A stretch of 64,000 bases of DNA from contig WHSZ01000009.1 in the NCBI GenBank assembly GCA_009379845.1, forward strand, positions 47,529 to 111,528. The letters run 5' to 3'. The DNA is from Pseudonocardiaceae bacterium. GTDB taxonomy: Bacteria > Actinomycetota > Actinomycetes > Mycobacteriales > Pseudonocardiaceae. The notes beneath the pieces were generated by a model, which was not told the origin of the DNA, did no database searches, and was given only the letters and a program-made list of their open reading frames with translations. The position numbers and the translations under genes were made by a program. Of the stretch, positions 27,951-37,235 are shown one piece after another. Within the stretch, counting starts at the first letter, position 1, and each line of letters opens with the position of its first letter.

Positions 27951-28730
27951 TTAGGCGCCGCGGTAGCCGAGTTGGCCGGACAGCTCCTCGACGGCGGCCA
28001 GCATGGTGTCCACTACCTCCGGTACGCGCTTGCGGGAGAAGCGATACGACGGCCCAGACGAGCTCAGCGCCGCGACCACCGTGCCGTCCTCGGCGTGCAC
28101 CGGCACCGCTGCGGCGTTCAAACCCACTTCCAGCTCTTCGAAACATGCCGCGAAACCGCGGCGCAGGATGAACTCAAGGTCCTTGCGCAGCCTGTCCGGT
28201 TCGGTCACGGTGCGCGGCGTGTAGCGCTCGAGCGGGGACGTCAGCAGCTCGTGCCGCTCACCCTCATCGGCGTAGGCGAGCAATACCTTCCCGCTCGAGG
28301 TGGCGTGCAGCGGAGTGCGCTGCCCCACCCAGTTGTGCGCGGTCACCGACGCCGTTCCCCGCACCTGATTGATGTTGATCGCCACGTCGTCATCCCGGAT
28401 CGCCAGGTTGACCGTCTCCCCTAGCTCCCTGGCAAGCGATTCGCAGAACGGCCTGCCGAGCTGCGCGAGATCCATCCGGCTCGTCGCCGCACCCGCCAAC
28501 CGGACCACCCCGAACCCGATGGCGTACTTCCCCCGATCCCCAAGTTGCTCCACGAGGCCGCGCGTCTCCAGCACGCTCACCAGCCTGGACGCGGTGGACT
28601 TGTGCACGCCCAGCTCGCCCGCGATCTCGGTGATACCGGCTTCACCATTTCTGGCCAGTAGTTCCAGGATCGTGACGGCGCGATCCACCGATTGAACGAG
28701 CGCACCTCGACCTTCGTGCGAGTCGCCCAT
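27951..28730 (-). CDS. IclR-family transcriptional regulator
   Basis: The 259-residue protein has an IclR winged helix (LARNGEAGITEIAGELGVHKSTASRLVSVLETRGLVEQ) and a C-terminal GAF-like effector domain ending with LSSSGPSYRFSRKRV and a helical tail. It sits between the sarcosine oxidase operon (soxG starts 50 bases upstream of its ATG on the same strand side) and the lipoprotein gene. It is the best local candidate for control of the betaine-dimethylglycine-sarcosine genes, with sites such as TGTTGCGTATT; unproven. Confidence 0.88.
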   Translation of the reverse strand: MGDSHEGRGALVQSVDRAVTILELLARNGEAGITEIAGELGVHKSTASRLVSVLETRGLVEQLGDRGKYAIGFGVVRLAGAATSRMDLAQLGRPFCESLARELGETVNLAIRDDDVAININQVRGTASVTAHNWVGQRTPLHATSSGKVLLAYADEGERHELLTSPLERYTPRTVTEPDRLRKDLEFILRRGFAACFEELEVGLNAAAVPVHAEDGTVVAALSSSGPSYRFSRKRVPEVVDTMLAAVEELSGQLGYRGA

Positions 28731-28779
28731 AGCGCAACCGTAGTGGGTGGATATGTACTTTCGGAAACGCCCCGGACAT

Positions 28780-29400
28780 TCACCGGCCGCGGGTCTGCGC
28801 CCGGACCGCCGCGCACAACCAGTCGGTCAGGTAGTCCGCGAACGAGGACCGCACCAGAATCCAGTAGGCCGGAAGATCGTCTCGCTGCCACAGCACCACC
28901 TGTGCCCGCGCCAGCATGGTCTGCACGCAGTCCCCTGGCCCGAACGCCCTCGGGTGCAGGTCGACCGAGCAGCCGGTCTCCAGCACGTCCCGCGCGGCCG
29001 GGCCGGACAGCCGCAGCACGGCGCGGTTCGCCGACACGTCCACCACCGAGCCGGGACCGCCGTCCAGCGCGGTGTTCAACGCGGTGTTCAACGCGTTGCA
29101 CACCGGCTCCGCCGTACCGTCCGGCGCCACGACCAACCACTCGTCCGGGCCGAGCCACAGCGTGGCGTACCGGCCGTCGACGGACTCGCACACCGTGTTC
29201 GGCCTGCTCGGCAGCGCCACCCCGAGTGCACGCTCGACCCGGTCGAGCGGCGGCGAGCCCGGCCTCACCCGCAGGTTCAGCTGCGTGCACGGCGGCTCCT
29301 CGGCCAGCGTGGCCTGCGGCGCGAGCGCGCTCAGCTCCTCGAGCTCGCGGTACCGGTGCCCCAGCGGGCTTCGCCGTAGCTGCGTCACATCAACGGCCAT
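28780..29400 (-). CDS. soxG: Sarcosine oxidase gamma subunit
   Basis: The 206-residue protein has the SoxG pattern: RRSPLGHRYRELE at the N-terminus, LWLGPDEWLVVAPDG, VVDVSANRAVLRLSGPAARDVLETGC, and VLWQRDDLPAYWILVRSSFADYLTDWL. The gamma subunit is a structural part of the heterotetrameric enzyme. It overlaps the soxA stop by 11 bases and ends the soxB-soxD-soxA-soxG operon. A 12-base in-frame duplication (gcggtgttcaac twice, 29069-29092) gives the repeated residues NTAL in a loop. Confidence 0.88.
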   Translation of the reverse strand: MAVDVTQLRRSPLGHRYRELEELSALAPQATLAEEPPCTQLNLRVRPGSPPLDRVERALGVALPSRPNTVCESVDGRYATLWLGPDEWLVVAPDGTAEPVCNALNTALNTALDGGPGSVVDVSANRAVLRLSGPAARDVLETGCSVDLHPRAFGPGDCVQTMLARAQVVLWQRDDLPAYWILVRSSFADYLTDWLCAAVRAQTRGR

Positions 29401-32245
29401 CGCGGCGCCTGCCTTCCTCGTCGTAGAACACCGGCTTGGTCACGCGGGCGACGATCGTGCGATCGCCGACCGGCGCGTGCACCTCCTGACCGATCCGGTC
29501 CCGCCCGGACTCGACGAGCGCGAGGGCGAACCCGCGCTCGAGCACCGCGCTGCGGTAGCTGGACGTGACATGCCCGAGCATCGGCACCGGCGGGTTGATC
29601 GGTGCGCGCGGCTCCACCAGCGCGGCCCCCTCGGGGAGCACGTCGTCCGGGTCCACCGGCAGCAGGCCGACCAGCTGCTTGCGGTCCGCGCGCGCGGTGT
29701 CCGGCCGCGCGAAGGACCGCTTGCCGATGAAGTCCTTGTGCTTGGCGATCGCCCATCCCATCCCGAGGTCCTGCGGGGTGACGGTGCCGTCGGTGTCCTG
29801 CCCGACGATCGGAAACCCCTTCTCGGCGCGCAGCACGTGCATGGTCTCCGTGCCGTACGGGGTGATGTCGAACTCGGCGCCCGCGGCGAGCACCTGCTCC
29901 CACACCGCGAGGCCGTACCAGCCGGCCACGTTGATCTCGAAAGCCAGCTCGCCGGAGAACGAGATCCGGCAGATCCGCGCCAGCACGCCGCTGGCCAGCG
30001 TGGTCTCCCGGAATCGCATGAACGGGAACGCCTCGGCGGAGACATCGAGCGACGGAGCCAGCCGCGCCACGACATCCCGGGAATCCGGCCCCACCACGGC
30101 GATCGCGGCCCACTGCTCGGTGACCGAGGTGCAGTGCACGGCCAGATCGGTCCACTCGGTCTGCAACCACTCCTCGAGCCAGTCGAGCACCGCGGCGGCG
30201 TTGCCGGTGGTGGTGGTCATCAGATAGCGGTCCTCGGCCAGCCGGATGCTCACCCCGTCGTCGAAGACCATCCCGTCCGCCTTGCACAGCACGCCGTAGC
30301 GTGCGGCACCCACCGCGAGCTTCGCGAACCCGTTGGTATAGATGCGATCCAGGAACTTCGGCGCGTCCGGCCCGACGACTTCGATCTTGCCGAGCGTGGA
30401 CACGTCCTGCACAGCCACGCCGGTGCGGGCCGCGCGAGCCTCCCGCAACACGGCGTGCCGCATGTCCTCCTCGCCCCGCGGGTAGTACCACGGGCGCTTC
30501 CACTGGCCGACGTGCTCGAACAGGGCACCGTGCGCCATGTGCCAGGAATGCATCGGCGTGGTGCGCACCGGATCGTGCAGCTCGCCCCGATCCCGCCCGG
30601 CCAGCAACGCGAACGGAACCGGCGTGTACGGCGGGCGGAACGTGGTGGTTCCCACGTCCGAGGGGGAATCCTCCCGCAGCGCGCGGGCCAGCACACCGAT
30701 GGCGTTCACCCCGCTGGTCTTGCCCTGGTCGGAGCCGGTGCCGATGGTGGTGTACCGCTTCACGTGCTCAACCGAAACCATGCCGGCTGCGACCGCGCGC
30801 CATACCTCGGGAACGGTCGAATCCCGTTGCAGGTCAACGAAGTGCGTGGACCAGCCGGACGGATCGCCGCGCAGGCCCGGCACCAGCCACGCCTGCCGGG
30901 GGCGGGCAGCTACCCGGTCCCCGCGCGCGGTCGGCACCGGCGGTGCGGCGATCCGGAAACCCGTCGCGCTGGCGGCCTTCGCGCCCGCGTCCAGGCCTTG
31001 CACCAGGCAGCCAGCCAGGTCCAGCGTGCCGCGCGCGGAGCCGATCACCTGTCGGCCTGGCGTGTTCGGCGCATCGGGCACGAAGCCCGCGACGATCTCG
31101 TCCCAGCGCAGCCGCCCACCTGACTGGCCGTAAAGGTGCACGACCGGGCTCCAGCCGCCGCACACGGCGAGTAGATCGCACGCGATTCTCGTTGGCCGGC
31201 CGGCGATCTCGCCGTGCTCGTCGAGCTCGGCGATGTGCACGCCGGTGAGCCGGTGCTCGCCGTCGGTGCCCACCACCGCGCAGGACGGCAGCACGAAGCC
31301 ACCAGCGGCACGAACCGCGTCCACGAGGTCAGCCGGCACCTCCGGGCGGGTATCCACCAGCGCCGGGACCTCCGCGCCGGCGGCGAGCAAGTCGAGCGCG
31401 GCGGCGTAGGCGCTGTCCGACGTGGTGAACACCACGGCTTCGCGGCAGGGCAGCACCGCGAAATGGTTGAGGTAACGGCGAACCGAGCCGGCGAGCATGA
31501 CCCCGGGGCGGTCGTTGTCCGCGAACACGATCGGCCGCTCGTGCGCCCCCGTCGCGATGATCACCTGCTTGGCGCGCACGTGCCACAGCCGGTCGCCCCG
31601 TTGCTGGTTCCGCTGCGCGATCAGCAGGTAGTTGTGGTCGTAGTAGCCGATCACGGTTGACGAGGTGAGCACCCGGGTCTCGGGCGCCTCCACCAGCACG
31701 CGGCCCTGCCGCTTGATCCACTCCGTGGCAGGCAGGCAGGCGATCTCGTCGCCGTCGTCGTGCAGGCTGCCGCCGAGCTGGGGCCGCTCGTCGGCGAGGA
31801 TGACCCGTGCGCCACCACGTGCCGCGGTGGCCGCGGCCGCGAGCCCGGCCGGTCCTGCTCCGACGACCAGCACGTCGGCGTGCACGAATTTCTTGTCGCA
31901 GAACGTATCCGCACGCGCCGTGTGCTCGCTCGGATCGAGCCGTCCGATGCCGGAGAGACTGTCGGCGGCCAGCCCGTCGACCAGCTCGACGGTTGTCGCG
32001 GGCACCATGGTCGCCTGCGCGGGCTCGCGCAGCCGGACGAGTGCGTTCGGCTCCTCCGACCCGGCGCTGACGATGCCGCGCGGGCGGCGCGCGTAGATCG
32101 AAGGGCCGCATTCCACCACCCCGTTCGCCAGCAACGCCGAGGCCAGCGTGTCGCCGGGATGCCCGGTGTATTCGTTGCCGTCAAAGGTGAAACGCAGCGT
32201 GCGGGTGCGGTCGATCCGGCCCCCCGTCGGCAGTCGATTGCTCAT
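29390..32245 (-). CDS. soxA: Sarcosine oxidase alpha subunit
   Basis: The 951-residue subunit has an N-terminal small domain (RFTFDGNEYTGHPGDTLASALLANG), an NAD-binding pyridine-nucleotide oxidoreductase core (VLVVGAGPAGLAAAATAARGGARV; ADNDRPGVMLAGSVRRYL), and a C-terminal GcvT folate-binding domain (VQDVSTLGKIEVVGPDAPKFLDRIY, SFSGELAFEINV, LRAEKGFPIVGQDTDG). It passes the sarcosine methyl group to tetrahydrofolate as the beta subunit oxidises sarcosine. It overlaps soxD by 4 bases (ATGA) and soxG by 11. Confidence 0.93.
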   Translation of the reverse strand: MSNRLPTGGRIDRTRTLRFTFDGNEYTGHPGDTLASALLANGVVECGPSIYARRPRGIVSAGSEEPNALVRLREPAQATMVPATTVELVDGLAADSLSGIGRLDPSEHTARADTFCDKKFVHADVLVVGAGPAGLAAAATAARGGARVILADERPQLGGSLHDDGDEIACLPATEWIKRQGRVLVEAPETRVLTSSTVIGYYDHNYLLIAQRNQQRGDRLWHVRAKQVIIATGAHERPIVFADNDRPGVMLAGSVRRYLNHFAVLPCREAVVFTTSDSAYAAALDLLAAGAEVPALVDTRPEVPADLVDAVRAAGGFVLPSCAVVGTDGEHRLTGVHIAELDEHGEIAGRPTRIACDLLAVCGGWSPVVHLYGQSGGRLRWDEIVAGFVPDAPNTPGRQVIGSARGTLDLAGCLVQGLDAGAKAASATGFRIAAPPVPTARGDRVAARPRQAWLVPGLRGDPSGWSTHFVDLQRDSTVPEVWRAVAAGMVSVEHVKRYTTIGTGSDQGKTSGVNAIGVLARALREDSPSDVGTTTFRPPYTPVPFALLAGRDRGELHDPVRTTPMHSWHMAHGALFEHVGQWKRPWYYPRGEEDMRHAVLREARAARTGVAVQDVSTLGKIEVVGPDAPKFLDRIYTNGFAKLAVGAARYGVLCKADGMVFDDGVSIRLAEDRYLMTTTTGNAAAVLDWLEEWLQTEWTDLAVHCTSVTEQWAAIAVVGPDSRDVVARLAPSLDVSAEAFPFMRFRETTLASGVLARICRISFSGELAFEINVAGWYGLAVWEQVLAAGAEFDITPYGTETMHVLRAEKGFPIVGQDTDGTVTPQDLGMGWAIAKHKDFIGKRSFARPDTARADRKQLVGLLPVDPDDVLPEGAALVEPRAPINPPVPMLGHVTSSYRSAVLERGFALALVESGRDRIGQEVHAPVGDRTIVARVTKPVFYDEEGRRRDGR

Positions 32246-32520
32246 CGCGCCACCGGCTCTCTCGCGTCGATCGGGTAGCTGGCGGTGATCTCATTGGTCG
32301 CGGTATCGCGCAGCACGTTGAACCAGCGCCGGCAGCCGGCGGAATGCACCCAGCGTTCCGCGAACGGACCGCGCGGGTTGTCCCGCATGAACAGGTACTC
32401 CGCCCATCGCTCGTCGCTGAGCTCGTGCGGATCGTCCGGATAGGACAGATGTGCCTGGCCGCCATAACCGAATTCCGTCTCGTCGCGGCCACCGCACCAC
32501 GGGCATTCGATCAGCAACAT
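32242..32520 (-). CDS. soxD: Sarcosine oxidase delta subunit
   Basis: The 92-residue subunit carries the zinc ligands of SoxD: Cys6 and Cys9 (ECPWCGGR), His59 and Cys63 (WVHSAGCRRWF). The family pattern EYLFMRDNPRGPFAERWVHSAGC is intact in short segments. It lies between soxB and soxA as in other actinobacteria. A 24-base inverted repeat (32542-32565) lies in the 53-base gap after soxB. Confidence 0.92.
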   Translation of the reverse strand: MLLIECPWCGGRDETEFGYGGQAHLSYPDDPHELSDERWAEYLFMRDNPRGPFAERWVHSAGCRRWFNVLRDTATNEITASYPIDAREPVAR

Positions 32521-32541
32521 CGGAAACCTCCGTTACGGGCA

Positions 32542-32565
32542 CCGCAATATGGATGCATATTGCGG
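32542..32565. promoter_or_regulatory. Perfect inverted repeat in the soxB-soxD gap
   Basis: Arms CCGCAATATG (32542-32551) and CATATTGCGG (32556-32565) pair perfectly around a 4-base loop. The gap is inside the sox operon, so it may tune soxB versus soxDAG expression, be a processing site, or be an operator: the core GCAATA resembles the complement of the TTGCGTATT motif near 25300 and 25490. Confidence 0.5.
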
Positions 32566-32573
32566 AAAGGGTG

Positions 32574-33830
32574 TCAGTGCGCCACCGCGGCGGCGCCGTG
32601 CTCGTCGATCAGCGCTCCGGTGGCGAACCGGTCAAGGCCGTACGGTTCGTTCAGCGCGTGCGGCTGACCGGTGGCCAGGGTGTGCGCGAACGTCCAGCCG
32701 GCCGCCGGGGTCGCCTTGAACCCGCCCGTTCCCCAGCCGCAGTTGACGAACAGGTTGCCGACCGGGGTCGGTCCGATGATCGGCGAGGCGTCCGGGCTGA
32801 CGTCCACGATCCCGCCCCAGGTACGCAGCACCTGCGCTCGCGCGAACATCGGGAACAGCTCGATCGCCGCGGCCATCTGCCGTTCGATCACCGGTACCGA
32901 ACCGCGCTGGGCGTACGAGTTGTACGAGTCGATGCCGGCGCCGAGCACCAGCTCTCCCTTGTGCGCCTGGCTGACGTAGACGTGCACGTGGTTGGACATC
33001 ACCACGGTCGGGTGGATCGGTTCGAGCAACTCGGAAACCAGCGCCTGCAGCGGGTGGCTCTGCACCGGAAGCCGGATGCCGAGCTGCTCGGTCAGTGTGC
33101 TGGTGCGGCCGGCGGCCGCCAGCCCGATCCGGCCGGCGTTGATGGTGCCTCGGTTGGTGTGCACCCCGACGACCCGGTCACCGTCTGTGCCAGTGCCTCC
33201 AGCGCCGGCGGGCGCGGTTACGAAACCGGTGACCTCGCAGCCCTGGATGAGGTCGATCCCCATCGCATCGGCCTTGCGGGCGAGCGCCCAGGCCACGTGA
33301 TCGTGCTTGGCGATGCCGGCGCGTGGTTGGAACGTCGCGCCAAGCACCGGGTAGCGGACCTCGCTCGAGACGTTGAGGATCGGGCAGATCTTGGCGACCT
33401 CGTCGGGGGTCAGCCATTCCGCGTCCACCCCGTTCAGCTGGTTGCTGAAGGCGCGCCGTTTCGAATCGCGCACGTCCTGCATGGTGTGCGCGAGGTTGAG
33501 CACGCCGCGCTGGCTGAACAGGAAGTCGTAGTCCAGCTCCTCTGGCCAGGTTTCCCACAGCCGCAGCGCGTGGTCGTAGAGCGCGGCGCTCTCGTCGAGC
33601 AGGTAGTTGGACCGGATGATCGTGGTGTTGCGGGCCATGTTGCCGCCCGCGAGCCAGCCACGTTCCAGTACCGCGACGTTGGTGATGCCGTGGTTGCGGG
33701 CGAGGTAGTACGCGGTGGCAAGGCCGTGCCCGCCGGCACCCACGATCACCACGTCGTAGCTGCGTTTCGGTTCCGGGTTGCGCCACAGCCAGCTGGGCTG
33801 TTCCGGCAGGGCTCGCGGATCATGCGACAT
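32574..33830 (-). CDS. soxB: Sarcosine oxidase beta subunit
   Basis: The 418-residue flavoprotein has the FAD-binding [42 protein letters not shown], and [15 protein letters not shown] near residue 175, where characterised SoxB proteins carry covalent FMN on a histidine. [11 protein letters not shown] and the C-terminal [20 protein letters not shown] complete the DAO-type fold. It oxidises sarcosine to glycine, formaldehyde equivalents and H2O2. ATG 33830 has gaggag six bases upstream. First gene of soxBDAG, divergent from a GntR regulator. Confidence 0.93.
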   Translation of the reverse strand: MSHDPRALPEQPSWLWRNPEPKRSYDVVIVGAGGHGLATAYYLARNHGITNVAVLERGWLAGGNMARNTTIIRSNYLLDESAALYDHALRLWETWPEELDYDFLFSQRGVLNLAHTMQDVRDSKRRAFSNQLNGVDAEWLTPDEVAKICPILNVSSEVRYPVLGATFQPRAGIAKHDHVAWALARKADAMGIDLIQGCEVTGFVTAPAGAGGTGTDGDRVVGVHTNRGTINAGRIGLAAAGRTSTLTEQLGIRLPVQSHPLQALVSELLEPIHPTVVMSNHVHVYVSQAHKGELVLGAGIDSYNSYAQRGSVPVIERQMAAAIELFPMFARAQVLRTWGGIVDVSPDASPIIGPTPVGNLFVNCGWGTGGFKATPAAGWTFAHTLATGQPHALNEPYGLDRFATGALIDEHGAAAVAH

Positions 33831-33869
33831 ATCGGACTCCTCGCCGCCGCTGATCAGTGAACTAACATT

Positions 33870-33887
33870 TGACTGATATATCAGTCA
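33870..33887. promoter_or_regulatory. Perfect 18-bp palindrome in the soxB/GntR divergent promoter
   Basis: TGACTGATATATCAGTCA reads the same on both strands. It lies 20 bases before the GntR GTG and 39 bases before the soxB ATG in AT-rich DNA. A shorter palindrome CTGATCAG lies at 33850-33857. The position and TGATATATCA core fit an autoregulatory GntR/FCD operator that also controls soxB. Confidence 0.65.
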
Positions 33888-33906
33888 TTACGTTAGGCTA
33901 AGCCCC

Positions 33907-34575
33907 GTGGCAGTAGACGTCAATCCGTTCGGCACCGGCCACGGGACGGCGGCGCAATCCCAGGCGGAGCACGCCTACCTGGTGCTCCGCGACCTGATCC
34001 TGAGCTTGCGGATGGCGCCCGGCTCGCCCGTGCAGGAAGAACCGCTGACCAGAGAGCTCGGGCTCGGGCGTACCCCGTTCCGGGAGGCGATCAAGCGACT
34101 CGAAGCCGAGTCACTGGTGGCGATCTACCCGCGGCGCGGCACCTTCGTCACCGAGGTGAACATCACCGACCACGCGCTGATCGCGGACGTGCGCAGGCGG
34201 CTGGAGGGACACGCCGCGCGCCGGGCCGCGGAACGGCTGACCGACGCCGAGCGCGCGAAGCTGCGCGAGCTCGGCAAGGAGATCGAGCGGATGCCGGAGG
34301 AGCAGGCCGCGATCATGGGGCTGGACACCCGCATCCACCGCACCGTGTACCGCTGCACGCACAACCGCTACCTGGAATCGACGCTCGGTCACTACTACAA
34401 CCTGGCGCTTCGGATCTGGTGCCTGTTCTTCGACCAGCTCACCGACGTGGCCCAGCACGTCAGGGAACACTCCGCGCTGCTAGAGGCGATCATCGACGGC
34501 GACGCCGACAAGGCCGACGCCATCGCGGTGAACCACGTGGACCACTTCGAACACGCGATCCGCCAGGTGCTGTGA
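33907..34575 (+). CDS. GntR/FCD-family transcriptional regulator
   Basis: The 222-residue protein has a GntR winged helix (APGSPVQEEPLTRELGLGRTPFREAIKRLEAESLVAIYPRRGTFV in segments) and a FCD ligand domain with acidic/His ligands at LDTRIHRTVYRCTHN and REHSALLEAIIDGDADK. The GTG at 33907 is used; an operator-like palindrome sits just upstream. It probably regulates the sox operon and itself. Note that two candidate regulators (this and the IclR) flank sox. Confidence 0.86.
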   Translation: MAVDVNPFGTGHGTAAQSQAEHAYLVLRDLILSLRMAPGSPVQEEPLTRELGLGRTPFREAIKRLEAESLVAIYPRRGTFVTEVNITDHALIADVRRRLEGHAARRAAERLTDAERAKLRELGKEIERMPEEQAAIMGLDTRIHRTVYRCTHNRYLESTLGHYYNLALRIWCLFFDQLTDVAQHVREHSALLEAIIDGDADKADAIAVNHVDHFEHAIRQVL

Positions 34576-34654
34576 CGTCCGGGTCGTGCACCGCGATGCG
34601 CGAGCGCGTGTTCCACTCTTCCGAACCCGCCCCGGCGCCGCGCGGCTGGAGAAC

Positions 34655-36070
34655 TCACTCGCCGCGCAGCACCGGGGGCAGCGTGTCGGTCCACGGGCGG
34701 ATCGACTCGAGCAGCCGGCACACCGCGAGCACCAGGTCGTCGGAGTGTCGCGGGCCGACGACCTGCAACCCCACCGGGCAGCCGCTCTTGGTGAACCCGA
34801 CCGGCACGCTGGCAGCCGGTTGCTGGGTCATGTTGAACGGGTAGCTGAACCGCGTCCAGGACGGCCAGTCACGGTACTCGGCGCCGGGCGGCACGTCGTA
34901 GCCGACCTCGAACGGCTGGATCGGCATGGTCGGTGTGATCAGCACGTCGTAGTTGTTGTGGAAAAGGCCCATCTCGATGCCCAGCGCGGCGCGCTGCCCG
35001 TTCGCCTCGAGGTAGTCGCTCGCGGAGAACGTCTTGCCGTGCTCCCATACCCGCCGCAGTTCCGGATCCACCTCACTTGCCAGCTCCGGAGGGAAGGTGT
35101 CCAGCCATTTCGCCGCGCCGGCAGACCACAGCACGTCGAACGGCTCGGCCGGATCCTGGAACCCCGGGTCGGTCTGCTCGATGTGCAGTCCCGCGTCGTC
35201 CAACGAATCCACCGCGTCACGCACGATCGCAGCGATCTCCGGATCCACGTCCACGTAGCCGAGCGTGGGGCTGAACGCCGCGATCAAACCGCGCACGTCG
35301 CGGCGGACCGCCTCCCGGTAGGACGCGATCGGTGGCGGCAGCGCACCCGGATCGCGTGGATCTGGCAGTGCCAGTACGTCCATCAGCAGTGCGATGTCGT
35401 CGGTGGAGCGTGCCATCGGGCCGGCGTGCGCCAGCTGGCCGAACGGGCTCGCCGGGTAAAGCGGGATCCGCCCGTGCGTCGGTTTGAAGCCCGCGATTCC
35501 GCAGAACGAAGCGGGAATCCGCACCGAACCGCCGCCGTCCGTGCCCACCGAAAGCGGGCCCATGCCTAGCGCGACGGCCGCCGAGCTGCCACCACTGGAA
35601 CCACCAGGGGTGAGATCCGGCCGCCACGGGTTGCGGGTGATACCGGTCAGCGGGCTGTCCGTGACGCCCTTCCAGCCGAGCTCGGGGGTGGTGGTCTTGC
35701 CGAGCAGCACCGCCCCGTGCTCGCGCAGCCGCGCGGTGATCGGGGAATCGACTTCCCACGGCTGATCGGGGCTGATGCACCGGGAACCGCGCAGGGTCGG
35801 CCAGCCCTCGGTGAGGAACATGTCCTTGATCGACGTGGGCACGCCGTCCAGTAGCCCGAGCGGGTTGCCCTGATGCCACCGCTCCGCGGATTCCTCCGCG
35901 TTCTTCATCGCGCTGTCCTCGTCGATGAGGCAGTACGCGTTGAACGTGCCGTTGTGTTCGGAAATGCTGTCCAGGCTTGCCCGAGTGGTCTCGACCGGGG
36001 AGAGTTCGCCCGCGGAGTACGCGGCGATCATCTCGCCGGCGGTCAGCAGATTTGGGGGCTCCGCGGCCAT
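34655..36070 (-). CDS. Amidase-signature family amidase
   Basis: The 471-residue enzyme has the amidase-signature core: catalytic Lys in GVPTSIKDMFLTEG (about residue 82), the Gly/Ser-rich segment TPGGSSGGSSAAVALGMGPLSVGTDGGGSVRIPASFCG containing the cis-Ser and nucleophile Ser, and the C-terminal QQPAASVPVGFTKSGCPVGLQVVG. It hydrolyses a carboxylic amide. Absence of GatB/GatC neighbours argues against a tRNA role. It follows the hydroxyacid dehydrogenase gene by 9 bases on the same strand and is part of the operator-linked gene set up to 43 kb. Confidence 0.86.
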   Translation of the reverse strand: MAAEPPNLLTAGEMIAAYSAGELSPVETTRASLDSISEHNGTFNAYCLIDEDSAMKNAEESAERWHQGNPLGLLDGVPTSIKDMFLTEGWPTLRGSRCISPDQPWEVDSPITARLREHGAVLLGKTTTPELGWKGVTDSPLTGITRNPWRPDLTPGGSSGGSSAAVALGMGPLSVGTDGGGSVRIPASFCGIAGFKPTHGRIPLYPASPFGQLAHAGPMARSTDDIALLMDVLALPDPRDPGALPPPIASYREAVRRDVRGLIAAFSPTLGYVDVDPEIAAIVRDAVDSLDDAGLHIEQTDPGFQDPAEPFDVLWSAGAAKWLDTFPPELASEVDPELRRVWEHGKTFSASDYLEANGQRAALGIEMGLFHNNYDVLITPTMPIQPFEVGYDVPPGAEYRDWPSWTRFSYPFNMTQQPAASVPVGFTKSGCPVGLQVVGPRHSDDLVLAVCRLLESIRPWTDTLPPVLRGE

Positions 36071-36079
36071 TCGTCCTCC

Positions 36080-37120
36080 TCAGCCGACCGAGCTGGCTGA
36101 CAGGTCGGTCGGCACATAGCCCAGCTGCTTGTCCACGACGTTACGTAGCGCACGCCCGCCCCGCCAACGCTGGAAGTTGTCGGCGAACAACTCGACCAGC
36201 GCGTTCAGCCAGCCCGTGACGTCGGCCGACATATGCGGAGAGACCAGTACGTTCGGCAGCGACCATAGCGGACTGTCGGCTGGAAGTGGTTCGGTGTCGA
36301 ACACGTCGAGGACCGCCCCTGCGAACACCTCGCCGCGCGCCGCGTTGATCAGGTCGTCGGTCACCACCAGGGCGCCGCGGCCCACGTTGATGAATCGCGC
36401 GGTCGGCTTCATCGCCGCGAACGCGGCGGCGTCGAACATGCCTTCGGTAGCGGGGGTCAGCGGGGCGACCGCGATGACGTAGTCCGCGTCCGGCAGGTGC
36501 TCGCGCAGCTCGTCCGACGGGTACACCTCGCCGAAGTCCGGGTCGTCGGTGCTCGCCCGGCGTCCGACCCCGGCTACCCGGATGCCGACGGCGCGCAGCA
36601 GCCCGGCGATGCTACGGCCGATCGGACCGGTGCCGACGATCAGCGCGCGGGTGCCGGCGACACGTTGTGTTTCCCTGTGCTGCCAACGCCCTTGCCGCTG
36701 CAGGTCGATCGTGGTGCCGAAGTCCTTCGCGAACAGCAGCACCAGGCCGAGCACGTACTCGGCCAGCGGGTGCTCGAAAACACCGCGGGAGTTGGTCAGC
36801 GGCACATCGCTGTCCCGCATGGCGGGGAACAGCACGGGATCCACGCCCGCGCTGGCGATGTGTACCCAGCGCAGCCGATCCGCGGCCGACCAGGCGTGCT
36901 CCAACGCGGAAGACTGAAAGTCCCAGACGAACAGCGCATCGGCGCCGGGGAGCGCTTCTCCAAGTCCGGCAGCGGAGGTATAACGGACGTGGGCGGCACG
37001 TTCGATCTGTTCCATATCTGGGGGACGGTGGTCTCCGCACAGCACAGCCAGCACCGGGGCCTCGGAGCGAGGCTCACCATCCGGGCCCGCCCCGTGTGAG
37101 CCATTACTTGGGCTAACCAC
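36080..37120 (-). CDS. D-isomer-specific 2-hydroxyacid dehydrogenase
   Basis: The 346-residue enzyme has the D-2-hydroxyacid dehydrogenase pattern: PLTNSRGVFEHPLAEYVLGLVLLFAKD, the NAD-binding RALIVGTGPIGRSIAGLLRAVG, APLTPATEGMFDAAAFAAMKPTARFINVGRGALV and the catalytic region VLDVFDTEPLPADSPLW with LVSPHMSA. The start is uncertain; GTG 37120 was chosen as the first codon after the divergent promoter, and it overlaps a degenerate copy of the operator (GTTGACAAC at 37121-37129). It shares a promoter region with the isomerase gene on the plus strand. Confidence 0.83.
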   Translation of the reverse strand: MVSPSNGSHGAGPDGEPRSEAPVLAVLCGDHRPPDMEQIERAAHVRYTSAAGLGEALPGADALFVWDFQSSALEHAWSAADRLRWVHIASAGVDPVLFPAMRDSDVPLTNSRGVFEHPLAEYVLGLVLLFAKDFGTTIDLQRQGRWQHRETQRVAGTRALIVGTGPIGRSIAGLLRAVGIRVAGVGRRASTDDPDFGEVYPSDELREHLPDADYVIAVAPLTPATEGMFDAAAFAAMKPTARFINVGRGALVVTDDLINAARGEVFAGAVLDVFDTEPLPADSPLWSLPNVLVSPHMSADVTGWLNALVELFADNFQRWRGGRALRNVVDKQLGYVPTDLSASSVG

Positions 37121-37146
37121 GTTGACAACATAGAAGTAGATCGTAT

Positions 37147-37160
37147 GATTGTCAACAATC
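37147..37160. promoter_or_regulatory. Operator copy 1, GATTGTCAACAATC
   Basis: Inverted repeat GATTGT / ACAATC around CA, between the divergent hydroxyacid dehydrogenase and first isomerase genes. Same core as sites at 37998-38013 and 41287-41298. Probably bound by the local GntR regulator (38773-39645). Confidence 0.7.
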
Positions 37161-37235
37161 CGAGGACCTCCCCGGAGGGCACGACCTGGCGCCGTCAGGA
37201 TGGTGACGGTAAAGAACTTGATCCGGGGGTGAGCC

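Noticed and set aside
29069..29092. 12-base tandem duplication in soxG as a mobile or phase-variation repeat
   Set aside because: Only two copies, in frame, within a tolerant loop; more likely a simple slippage polymorphism.
34655..36070. Amidase as a GatA subunit of tRNA amidotransferase
   Set aside because: No gatB or gatC nearby, and the context is catabolic with a hydroxyacid dehydrogenase and isomerases.
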